Positions 1 through 6,063 of a DNA stretch of 11,091 nt are shown in pieces. Each line of letters opens with the position of its first letter. Within the stretch, counting starts at the first letter, position 1. Below the pieces are notes generated by a model, which made no database searches, was not told where the DNA came from, and saw only the letters and a program-made list of their open reading frames with translations. Source of the DNA: Chryseobacterium gleum (lineage in GTDB: Bacteria; Bacteroidota; Bacteroidia; Flavobacteriales_D; Crocinitomicaceae); NCBI GenBank assembly GCA_945877045.1, contig CAMCQW010000045.1:1-11091 (forward strand). The letters run 5' to 3'. A program made the position numbers and the translations under genes.

Positions 1-404
1 ATGGCGTGCAAGAGTAATTCAACATCGTGATTTTTAGGTATTTCCGTTTTTTTTCTAAATTCTTCCATATAAACAAGCGACCTATCGACCAACTCTTGGT
101 ATTTGGTATCATTGACAACAGTTAATAGCGTTTGATGTAAATAGACTAACTCTAAAATCACTTCATCTACTTCACTAATATGTCCGCTCGTTTCCTTACC
201 AGTTTGTTGCAATTCATGCGCTATGGAAGAATACCAATTCTCGTATTGCCCTAAAAAAGAAGCGTCAGGTAATTGTAATTTCACATATTTCTCCATTAAT
301 AATGGAATATTGAATAAAAATTTCCGGATTGTATCTTCAATGTGATACATATATAGAACATATTCCGCAATATTTTCTCCTTTCTTTTGGGCGGCAGTTT
401 GCAT
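1..404 (-). CDS. DUF4924 family protein (3' end beyond the window)
   Basis: The frame opens at the ATG at 404-402 and stays open to the left edge, giving about 134 residues of the N-terminal part. The protein begins MQTAAQKKGENIAEYVLYMY and continues with an IEDTIRKF segment. The early ENIAEYxLYMxxxED pattern is what I know from DUF4924, a family of roughly 180 residues restricted to Bacteroidota and without known function. The visible part looks soluble and mainly helical, with no signal peptide or membrane segment. The start overlaps the stop of the upstream OmpH-like gene by one base (TAATG), which suggests translational coupling and one shared transcript with the three genes upstream. The start is well fixed by that junction. 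The family name is from recognition of the N-terminus only, and no biochemical role should be inferred. Confidence 0.75.
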   Translation of the reverse strand, partial: MQTAAQKKGENIAEYVLYMYHIEDTIRKFLFNIPLLMEKYVKLQLPDASFLGQYENWYSSIAHELQQTGKETSGHISEVDEVILELVYLHQTLLTVVNDTKYQELVDRSLVYMEEFRKKTEIPKNHDVELLLHA

Positions 405-997
405 TATTTCTTTAAGTCGTTTTCAATTGATTTTTGATTTTCATTCAAGAAAGCAATAAACTCCTTGGTAACATCCATCGAAGGATTAATATAATTAATT
501 TGACCTCCTTCACCATGAATCATCATCAAGTCAATGTGATGTAATTCACAATATTTTTTTCCCAACACTTCTATTTTCTTACTAATTTCTTCTAATTTCT
601 TCATCGTTTCCTCTTCCAATTTTGCCCCTTCTACTTGCTGGTACTGCATAACAGCCTGCTCCATTTGTTGTGCTTTTTGCTGAATTTGAACCACTTCATT
701 CTGAGAAAGTAAACCACTTCTCTCTTTTTCTGAATTTCTCTGAATATACCCTTTCAATTCGTTCGTTCTACGCTCCAATTCTGCTTGAAAAACCTGCTGC
801 TTTTTTGTTACAATAGCATCTTGTTGCTTATAAAACAAAAAGTTTACTTTGATACTATCGTTTGAATAATAAACGATAGTTAATCCTTTATTATCATGGG
901 CAACAACTTTAGGTACAGAAGATACCTTGGGTTCTTTCGATGTACAATTAATCATTAAAAGTGGAGCGAGTAAAATAATATAGGCAAGTGTCTTCAT
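404..997 (-). CDS. OmpH/Skp-like periplasmic chaperone, predicted lipoprotein
   Basis: The 197-aa product has the layout of the OmpH/Skp family, periplasmic holdases that escort unfolded outer-membrane proteins. Residues 1-17 are a hydrophobic export signal ending in Cys18 (M-I-N-C), followed by a short beta-rich part (about 30-50, IVYYSNDSI and VNFLF) and a long charged, Gln/Glu/Lys-rich helical stretch (about 60-150) expected to form the coiled-coil arms. The C-terminal VTKEFIAFLN resembles the D-x-T-x-x-[VF]-I-x-x-LN end usual in Bacteroidota members. Cys18 suggests lipid anchoring, but Asn at -1 of the lipobox is atypical (Gly, Ala or Ser expected), so simple secretion is possible. The ATG overlaps the TGA of the preceding 80-aa gene (ATGA), and the stop overlaps the start of the DUF4924 gene (TAATG). 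The gene is not beside bamA or lpxD, where skp often lies. Confidence 0.72.
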   Translation of the reverse strand: MKTLAYIILLAPLLMINCTSKEPKVSSVPKVVAHDNKGLTIVYYSNDSIKVNFLFYKQQDAIVTKKQQVFQAELERRTNELKGYIQRNSEKERSGLLSQNEVVQIQQKAQQMEQAVMQYQQVEGAKLEEETMKKLEEISKKIEVLGKKYCELHHIDLMMIHGEGGQINYINPSMDVTKEFIAFLNENQKSIENDLKK

Positions 998-1236
998 TCT
1001 TTTGTTTTTTTAAATTCTAAAATATCATTACGCATGCTAATAAAACGACTTAAACAATTAGTAAAAAAATCATCGGAAAGTAGTGCTTCGATATCATCTA
1101 AATTCGAGAATTGATCCTTGTCAAATTTGAATATTTGCTCGTATGAATCGAGTGTGATTTTCAATAAATACTTTGAATTGTATTCATGAATCTGAATTAA
1201 ATACCTTGGATGTGAGATTTCTTTAACCAAACGCAT
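994..1236 (-). CDS. Small conserved-looking protein of unknown function (80 aa)
   Basis: I do not recognise a named family. From the ATG at 1236-1234 the product is 80 residues, beginning MRLVKEISHPRYLIQIHEYN. The frame also extends to a TTG at 1245, adding three residues, but the ATG is the likelier start. The N-terminal 45 residues alternate polar and hydrophobic positions (YLIQIHEYNSKYLLKITL, then EQIFKF), suggesting a small beta sheet. The second half (LDDIEALLSDDFFTNCLSRFISMRNDILEF) looks helical. There is no signal peptide, membrane segment or metal motif, so it should be cytoplasmic. It lies 42 nt after the SiaC-family gene, and its stop overlaps the start of the OmpH-like gene by 4 nt (ATGA), so it is very probably a real, co-translated gene. 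A partner of SiaC is possible from position only. Confidence 0.7.
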   Translation of the reverse strand: MRLVKEISHPRYLIQIHEYNSKYLLKITLDSYEQIFKFDKDQFSNLDDIEALLSDDFFTNCLSRFISMRNDILEFKKTKE

Positions 1237-1278
1237 AGTGAACAAAAATAACTCTTTAATTCTAACTAAGCAGTTTAA

Positions 1279-1674
1279 TTAACAAGAAACAGTCTCTTTG
1301 TCTTTAATCGCATCAAAAATAAACTTATAGGATAACAATTCTTCAAAATCTTTACCCATTTCCTCTAATTGCACATCTTGAATTGGATACGTCCAATGCA
1401 CTTCCAGGTGATTTTGCTTTTCAGCTAATTCATTAAGTAAATAAAGGAGCTTTAATATCTCCAAAGAAGACGTTGTATTCACGCAATCAAATTGCAAACT
1501 TAAGGAAGTATGAACTGGGTTGCTTGCAACATAAATAGTAAGCCATTCATGAGCCCTTATCCAGAAAGTTGCCTCTTGGTCAAGGAGAACTCGACCATTG
1601 ATCTGCAACACACCATTCAATTTAAAATTAATTTCAGGACTATCGTCCGTTGCAACAATAAATAAATCTGACAT
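1279..1674 (-). CDS. SiaC-family (DUF1987) regulatory phosphoprotein
   Basis: The 131-aa product matches the DUF1987/SiaC fold along its whole length. It begins MSDLFIVATDDSPEI, with the family's I-x-A-T-x-x-[ST]-P-E-I opening. GVLQINGR (21-28) follows, then the aromatic WLTIYV segment, and NTTSSLEILKLL (66-77), the strand-to-helix corner that carries the phosphorylated residue in this STAS-like family. In Pseudomonas aeruginosa SiaC is phosphorylated by the kinase SiaB, dephosphorylated by SiaA, and binds the diguanylate cyclase SiaD. None of those partners is visible here, so the local output is unknown. The ATG at 1674 is preferred over an in-frame GTG at 1680, because the homology starts at MSD. 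It heads the leftward cluster of four genes, with a -7 element 20 nt upstream. Confidence 0.8.
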   Translation of the reverse strand: MSDLFIVATDDSPEINFKLNGVLQINGRVLLDQEATFWIRAHEWLTIYVASNPVHTSLSLQFDCVNTTSSLEILKLLYLLNELAEKQNHLEVHWTYPIQDVQLEEMGKDFEELLSYKFIFDAIKDKETVSC

Positions 1675-1694
1675 AAGCACTGTTTAATTCGGGG

Positions 1695-1702
1695 CAAATT
1701 TA
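1695..1702 (-). promoter_or_regulatory. Bacteroidota -7 element upstream of the SiaC-family gene
   Basis: Read on the minus strand, 1702-1695 is TAAATTTG, an exact match to TAnnTTTG, placed 20 nt before the ATG at 1674. I see no good TTG near -33, so only the -7 half is supported. The element is flanked by TTCGG (1688-1692) and CCGAA (1705-1709), a short inverted repeat that could be an operator or chance. Confidence 0.5.
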
Positions 1703-1774
1703 CGCCGAAATAAGGGATTTTGTTTCATTAAGGGAACCCTTTTTGTAAATAAATAATAAAAAATCAACAATTCG

Positions 1775-1795
1775 TTTCTATTTATTTAATAGAAA
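1775..1795. repeat. 8-bp inverted repeat in the divergent intergenic region
   Basis: TTTCTATT (1775-1782) and AATAGAAA (1788-1795) are perfect inverted copies with a 5-nt spacer. The site lies between the divergent SiaC-family and RRM genes and is followed by no T-run that would make it a terminator. It may be a regulator binding site. The AT-rich background makes chance occurrence quite possible. Confidence 0.4.
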
Positions 1796-1815
1796 AAGAA
1801 ATTAATTTTTTTAAA

Positions 1816-1832
1816 ATTATTGTGAGAATAAT
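1816..1832. repeat. 6-bp inverted repeat overlapping the RRM promoter
   Basis: ATTATT (1816-1821), a GTGAG spacer (1822-1826) and AATAAT (1827-1832) form an inverted repeat with the same 5-nt spacing as the repeat at 1775-1795. It covers the putative -33 TTG of the downstream promoter, so a bound protein would be expected to block it. The arms are short and AT-only, so chance is plausible. Confidence 0.3.
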
Positions 1833-1850
1833 ATAAATGTTTTAATTTCG
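1820..1850 (+). promoter_or_regulatory. Putative Bacteroidota-type promoter of the RRM gene
   Basis: TTG at 1820-1822 is followed after 20 nt by TAATTTCG (1843-1850), one mismatch from TAnnTTTG. Spacing fits the group's primary sigma factor. Transcription would start near 1855, leaving an AT-rich leader of about 45 nt before the ATG at 1902. Confidence 0.45.
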
Positions 1851-1901
1851 ACCTATAATTAATATATACATTACTAAACTCTTTAGATCGGTGAATACTT
1901 T

Positions 1902-2462
1902 ATGACTACTATTTTTGTTGCCAAATTAGATTTTGGTGTTAACAGTGAGCAATTAAAAGAATTGTTCGAGCAACACGGAACAGTACTCAAAGCAAATGTT
2001 GCTACCGATAGAGAAACAGGTAAATCCCGTGGTTTTGGATTCGTTGAAATGCCGGATGCTGGTGAAGCAAACACCGCTATTCGTGCTTTAGATGGCTACT
2101 TAGTAAACGGAAGGCCGATTGCAGTAAAGGAAGCCGAACAACGAGGCGATACAAGACCAGCGAAACCTTTCGTTCCAGGTAACCGCACAAACGATGATGC
2201 GGGCGCTGACAAATTTGATAATAAGCCTAGTTTCTCTGCTCCCATTATTGATGAATTAAAACCGGAACCTAGAAAAAAAGTCAATAAGGATAAAAAATCA
2301 TCGATAGATAAAGAATCAGATAATCGTAGCAAGAAACCAAAAATGGATGCCTATAAAAAATCTGGGAAGAAATCATCGTTTTTTAATGACGATGAAGACG
2401 ACATCGATGACGATCTACTTAATTATAAACGTTCAGATGAGGACGAAGATAATGACGATTAA
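1902..2462 (+). CDS. RRM-domain RNA-binding protein with charged C-terminal tail
   Basis: This 186-aa protein has one N-terminal RNA recognition motif (about residues 2-78). RNP2 is IFVAKL (4-9) and RNP1 is RGFGFVEM (43-50), whose aromatic residues F5, F45 and F47 normally stack on single-stranded RNA bases. After the RRM comes a long, probably disordered tail: a Pro-rich linker, then a Lys/Ser-rich basic part (about 120-160) and a strongly acidic end (NDDEDDIDDDLL, then DEDEDNDD). Single-RRM proteins of about 80-150 residues are common in Bacteroidota and cyanobacteria, often as abundant or cold-induced RNA binders. Here the tail roughly doubles the usual length. The product is cytoplasmic, with no signal peptide. 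It has its own promoter and sits 47 nt before cca, so some read-through into the cca cluster is possible. The RNA targets are not deducible. Confidence 0.9.
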   Translation: MTTIFVAKLDFGVNSEQLKELFEQHGTVLKANVATDRETGKSRGFGFVEMPDAGEANTAIRALDGYLVNGRPIAVKEAEQRGDTRPAKPFVPGNRTNDDAGADKFDNKPSFSAPIIDELKPEPRKKVNKDKKSSIDKESDNRSKKPKMDAYKKSGKKSSFFNDDEDDIDDDLLNYKRSDEDEDNDD

Positions 2463-2494
2463 AAAATTCATCGCTTCCATTTCGGCTTAAATCG

Positions 2495-2502
2495 TAATTT
2501 TG
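2495..2502 (+). promoter_or_regulatory. -7 element immediately upstream of cca
   Basis: TAATTTTG matches TAnnTTTG exactly and ends 7 nt before the ATG at 2510. A start site a few bases downstream would give a leader of only about 4 nt to the first ATG, or about 10 nt to the in-frame ATG at 2516. No clear -33 TTG is visible, so this may also be a chance match. Confidence 0.4.
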
Positions 2503-2509
2503 TAGCCAC

Positions 2510-3931
2510 ATGAGCATGAATTACGCCAATCAATTAAATCACCCAGTATTTAAAGTAGTTTCTAAATACGCAACCGAAAATGGAATCCCCGCTTTTGTAA
2601 TAGGAGGATACGTTCGTGATTTACTATTGAATAGACCTTCCAAAGATATAGACATCGTCATTGTAGGTGATGGGCCATCTTTTGCAAGTGAAATAGCAAA
2701 AATAATGCGCGTTAAAAAAGTGTCTATTTTTAAAACATATGGCACAGCGCATTTTATCTATAAAGACTTAGATGTGGAATTTGTCGGGGCACGCAAAGAA
2801 TCGTACAAAGCCGAATCCAGAAACCCCACTACCCTTTCAGGAAGCCTTAAAGATGATCAAAATAGGCGCGATTTTACGGTGAATGCCATGGCGCTAAATC
2901 TTAATGGGCCACAATTTGGCGATCTGGTTGATCCCTTTGATGGAATGACTGATCTCACCAATAAAATTCTTAGGTCACCATTAGATCCGGATATTACATT
3001 TAATGATGATCCCTTGCGAATGATTAGGGCCATTCGCTTTGCGACTCAATTAAATTTTAAAATTGAAAACAAATGCTTAGAAGCAATTCATAGAAATTCA
3101 GATAGAATTAATATCATCACGAAAGAAAGAATTTGCGAAGAATTAAACAAAATTATTTTATCAAATCAACCTTCTAGAGGATTCAAATTACTAAGGTCTT
3201 GTAATTTACTGTGCCATATATTCCCAGAATTATTAGCCCTTCAAGGGATTGAAACCATTGATAACAAAAGCCACAAAGACAACTTCCTCCATACGCTGGA
3301 AGTGTTAGATAACATTTCTGAAACTACTGATAATCTTTGGCTTAGATGGGCTGCCATTTTACATGATATTGCTAAACCACCCACAAAAAGATTTGACAAA
3401 ATCGTCGGATGGACTTTTCATGGCCACGAGGATTTAGGCGCAAAGATGGTTCCTAAAATATTTAAGGCCCTTAAATTGCCATTAGATCAAAAAATGAAAT
3501 ATGTACAGAAATTAGTACGATTGCACCTTCGCCCCATTTCTTTAATAAAAGGAACCGTGACAGATTCTGCCATCAGAAGATTGCTAAGTGAAGCCGGTGA
3601 TGACATTGATGATTTAATGCTACTTTGCAACGCTGACATTACCTCTAAAAATGAATTTAAAGTAAAAAAATATAAAAACAATTTTGAATTAGTTGCTGAA
3701 AAATTAAAACTAGTAGAAGAAAAAGATCGAATCAGGAATTTTCAACCTCCAATTACCGGCGATTTCATAATGAAAACCTATGGAATAGAACCCTGTGCTG
3801 AGATTGGCACTATAAAAAGTCTTATTAAAGAAGCCATACTAGAAGGTAAAATCAAAAATAATTTTGAGGAAGCTAAGGAAGAAATGCTAATTTTAGGAAA
3901 ATCATTGGGACTAAAAATTTCCCGCAGTTAA
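2510..3931 (+). CDS. cca: CCA-adding tRNA nucleotidyltransferase with HD domain
   Basis: The 473-aa product is a class II nucleotidyltransferase that adds or repairs the 3' CCA of tRNAs from CTP and ATP. In order it shows GGYVRD (32-37), the catalytic carboxylates D46 and D48 in KDIDIV with a probable third acidic residue in DVEFVGAR (88-95), RRDFTVNAMA (119-128), and the nucleotide-selecting neck DDPLRMIRAIRF (166-177), whose D167 and R170 correspond to the EDxxR motif. An HD domain follows, with HD at 285-286 (LHDIAKP) and HGHED (304-308). It is unusual only in starting twice: ATG at 2510 and again at 2516, the second being equally plausible. A poly(A) polymerase of the same superfamily is less likely, given the RRDFTVNAMA and neck sequences and the lack of an encoded CCA in the tRNA gene at 9626-9697. 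It heads a tight five-gene cluster. Confidence 0.92.
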   Translation: MSMNYANQLNHPVFKVVSKYATENGIPAFVIGGYVRDLLLNRPSKDIDIVIVGDGPSFASEIAKIMRVKKVSIFKTYGTAHFIYKDLDVEFVGARKESYKAESRNPTTLSGSLKDDQNRRDFTVNAMALNLNGPQFGDLVDPFDGMTDLTNKILRSPLDPDITFNDDPLRMIRAIRFATQLNFKIENKCLEAIHRNSDRINIITKERICEELNKIILSNQPSRGFKLLRSCNLLCHIFPELLALQGIETIDNKSHKDNFLHTLEVLDNISETTDNLWLRWAAILHDIAKPPTKRFDKIVGWTFHGHEDLGAKMVPKIFKALKLPLDQKMKYVQKLVRLHLRPISLIKGTVTDSAIRRLLSEAGDDIDDLMLLCNADITSKNEFKVKKYKNNFELVAEKLKLVEEKDRIRNFQPPITGDFIMKTYGIEPCAEIGTIKSLIKEAILEGKIKNNFEEAKEEMLILGKSLGLKISRS

Positions 3932-3947
3932 TTTAATAAACGAAAAC

Positions 3948-4505
3948 ATGCCAGGACTTAAATTTAGAGTTTTACTCGATTCGGATAATCAAGAGGAAAT
4001 TTTTAGAGATATCCTGATTTCAGATTTAGACAATTTTGAGAATTTTTTCCATACTATTCTTACTGCCTTTGAATTTAAAGGAAAAGAAATTGGTAGTTTT
4101 TATGTCTCAAATGACGATTGGGACAAGGGACATGAAATTAATTTGCTTGACATGTCTTACGACGATGATGCCATCGATGCACCATCTGCTGTGATGAAAG
4201 ATGCAATTATCAAGGATTTTTTAGAAGAACCCGATCAAAAATTCATTTTGGTATATGATTTTATGCGCATGTGGATTTTTCTTATCGAATTAATCGGCTT
4301 CGATAAAAATGACCCTGAAAAACCTAGCATACTTTTAAGCATCGGCAAACCACCAAGTGAGCAGTCAAAAGATATTATGGATGAAAACCTTTTCATAGAT
4401 AATCAAAATCCTGATGATGAAGGCGACGGTGATGACGATGACGACGATTTTGAAGATGGTTATGGAGAAGATGATTTAAACGGTTTCAATGAATATGAAT
4501 ACTAA
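3948..4505 (+). CDS. PRiA4_ORF3-fold protein (so-called IS1096 passenger TnpR family)
   Basis: The 185-aa product opens with a KFRVLLDSDN..EEIFRDILI pattern, then DLDNFENFFHTILTAFEF, and later GSFYVSNDDW. This is the signature of the plasmid pRiA4b ORF-3 family (PF07929), in which a strand precedes a helix ending in I-x-x-AF. F-I-L-V-Y-D-F at about 99-105 continues the fold. The last 35 residues are almost wholly acidic (GDGDDDDDDFEDGYGEDD) and probably disordered. Databases often label such proteins as IS1096 passenger resolvases, but nothing here suggests transposition: there is no transposase, terminal repeat or resolvase catalytic serine. It lies 16 nt after cca, and the 3' end overlaps the methyltransferase gene by 17 nt (11 nt if that gene starts at 4495), so it is a regular member of this cluster. 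The molecular function is unknown. Confidence 0.78.
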   Translation: MPGLKFRVLLDSDNQEEIFRDILISDLDNFENFFHTILTAFEFKGKEIGSFYVSNDDWDKGHEINLLDMSYDDDAIDAPSAVMKDAIIKDFLEEPDQKFILVYDFMRMWIFLIELIGFDKNDPEKPSILLSIGKPPSEQSKDIMDENLFIDNQNPDDEGDGDDDDDDFEDGYGEDDLNGFNEYEY

Positions 4506-5208
4506 ACAACAAGACCCAATTGGTCAGGCCATTCAAGATTTTACCAAATCTAAAAAGCCTTTTGATATTATTGTTAATGCTGATATGTGCGATGACGATA
4601 TTATACCAATAGAAACCTTATTCCGTAGCTTTGATGAAATGCCACTGCTGGAACAAAAAGCCATGCAGCTATGTCGAGGAAAAATTCTAGATGTTGGTGC
4701 CTGTGCTGGTCCTCATAGTAGATATCTTAGCGATGCTGGTTTTAATGTTACAGCAATCGATACCTCACCTGGTGCTATATTATACTTGAATGAAATTGGG
4801 ATCAATGCGCATCACGTAGACTTTTTTGAATTTAATCCCAAAGAACAATTTGATACCATTCTTATGCTAATGAATGGTATTGGAATCGCTGGAACCATAG
4901 ACAATATAGAACGAACATTAGAAAAAGCAAAATCCCTTTTAAAACCTGGCGGTCAATTAATTTGTGATTCATCTGACGTTAAATTTTTATACGAAGAAGA
5001 GGATGGTTCATTTTGGATGAATTTGAATGCTGCCTATTATGGAGAATTTAAGTTTAAAATGAATTATAAAAAGATAGAAGGCCCTTGGTTCAATTGGTTA
5101 TACATTGATTATGACAAACTACACAAGGCGGCCATAAAATGTGGTTTTAAAAGCAGTAAAATTGCAGATCAAGATCACCATTACCTAGCTCATCTTATTC
5201 TTTCCTAA
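4489..5208 (+). CDS. Class I SAM-dependent methyltransferase, substrate unknown
   Basis: The 239-aa product has a Rossmann methyltransferase core after a 60-residue N-terminal extension. Motif I is ILDVGACAGPHSRYL (66-80), with the Gly-rich SAM loop. The acidic residue that binds the ribose hydroxyls is D91 in VTAIDTS. A FDTILMLMNGIG strand (motif II/III region) and LLKPGGQLICDSSD (motif III loop and strand) follow. The C-terminal part is rich in Tyr, Phe and Trp (GPWFNWLYIDYD) and probably shapes the acceptor site. No family-specific substrate motif is visible, and neighbours do not reveal the substrate. The ATG at 4489 lies inside the preceding gene; a second ATG at 4495 would shorten the protein by two residues. 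The stop TAA touches the next ATG directly. Confidence 0.85.
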   Translation: MNMNTKQQDPIGQAIQDFTKSKKPFDIIVNADMCDDDIIPIETLFRSFDEMPLLEQKAMQLCRGKILDVGACAGPHSRYLSDAGFNVTAIDTSPGAILYLNEIGINAHHVDFFEFNPKEQFDTILMLMNGIGIAGTIDNIERTLEKAKSLLKPGGQLICDSSDVKFLYEEEDGSFWMNLNAAYYGEFKFKMNYKKIEGPWFNWLYIDYDKLHKAAIKCGFKSSKIADQDHHYLAHLILS

Positions 5209-6063
5209 ATGAAATGCCTGGTTGCCCTTCTCTTTTTATCCATATATTCCTATTCCCAATCCACTAAATCATCACTTTTGTGGGAAATTAAAGGACCACA
5301 ACAAACAAAGAGCTCTTATATTTTTGGAACCATGCACCTCATGGATGAAGCCCATTTTTATTTTCCAAAGAAGCTAGAAAAATTAGTTTCGACAGTCGAT
5401 GCGGTTTGCCTAGAAATAGGAGATGTACAGCATACACTTATAAATCCAGAACTATTAATGCTGAAAGAAGGAAGTTTTTTAACAAAACTCTCCGAAACGC
5501 AAATCGATTCATTATGCAGTTGGGCCAAAATACAGCTATTAATGGAAAAAGATCAATTTATTGCTAATTTTTCGAAAGCAAAGCCATTCCTCATCTTTCA
5601 ACTCATATTACAAAATGAATTGCCCGGTTATCTTCAATCGCAAGAAATAAAAATTGAGGAGATCTTGACAGCAAAAAAGAAAAAAACGACCGTTGGATTG
5701 GAAACGATTGAAAGTCAATTAGCCCTATTTGATAGTATTCCTATTAAAAGCCAGATAAATTTAATAATGACAGAATTAGCTGACTTATCAAAGGTGCTAA
5801 CTAATTTTAAGCTCACGCAAGAAAACTATCTCATGCAGGACGTCGATAAAATTCATGAAGAACTTATGAAAGACATCCAAGACCCGTATTTCAATTTTAA
5901 ATTTATTGATGAAAGAAATGCTGTTTGGATAGAGAAAATAAGAAAAATGACGACTTCGCAATCGATACTATTTGCAGTGGGTGCAGGACATTTAGGAGGA
6001 GAAAACGGCGTGCTAAATCTACTAAGAAAAGAAGGCTTTAAAATAACCCCAATACAATTATGA
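5209..6063 (+). CDS. TraB/GumN-family protein, predicted secreted
   Basis: The 284-aa product has the two hallmark motifs of the TraB/PrgY/GumN family (PF01963): GTMH at 40-43 near the N-terminus, and GAGHLGGENGV at 258-268 near the C-terminus. Both supply conserved histidines. The related eukaryotic Tiki proteins are metal-dependent proteases, so a protease-like role is a family-based guess, not shown here. Residues 1-16 form a signal peptide with a probable cut before Gln17 (SYS-Q), a common end in Bacteroidota, which places the protein in the periplasm or outside. There is no obvious C-terminal membrane segment. The ATG follows the methyltransferase stop with no gap (TAAATG), and the TGA overlaps the next start by 4 nt, so translation is probably coupled on both sides. 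Confidence 0.85.
   Translation: MKCLVALLFLSIYSYSQSTKSSLLWEIKGPQQTKSSYIFGTMHLMDEAHFYFPKKLEKLVSTVDAVCLEIGDVQHTLINPELLMLKEGSFLTKLSETQIDSLCSWAKIQLLMEKDQFIANFSKAKPFLIFQLILQNELPGYLQSQEIKIEEILTAKKKKTTVGLETIESQLALFDSIPIKSQINLIMTELADLSKVLTNFKLTQENYLMQDVDKIHEELMKDIQDPYFNFKFIDERNAVWIEKIRKMTTSQSILFAVGAGHLGGENGVLNLLRKEGFKITPIQL

Noticed and set aside
1731..1745. AAGGGAACCCTTTTT as a terminator between the divergent genes
   Set aside because: The stem would have a 2-nt loop and only five pairs, and no gene on either strand ends there.
1883..2332. Two minus-strand open frames opposite the RRM gene (1883-2074 and 2096-2332)
   Set aside because: They are antisense to a clear RRM coding region, show no recognisable domain and have no promoter, so they are frame shadows.
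4417..4460. GAT/GAC-rich repeat tract
   Set aside because: It is simply the coding sequence of the Asp-rich tail, in frame, with mixed codons and no regular repeat unit.
3948..4505. An insertion sequence, suggested by the common database name IS1096 passenger TnpR
   Set aside because: No transposase, terminal inverted repeats or target duplication is visible, and the gene is embedded in a coupled housekeeping cluster. The name is a historical label for the PRiA4_ORF3 fold.
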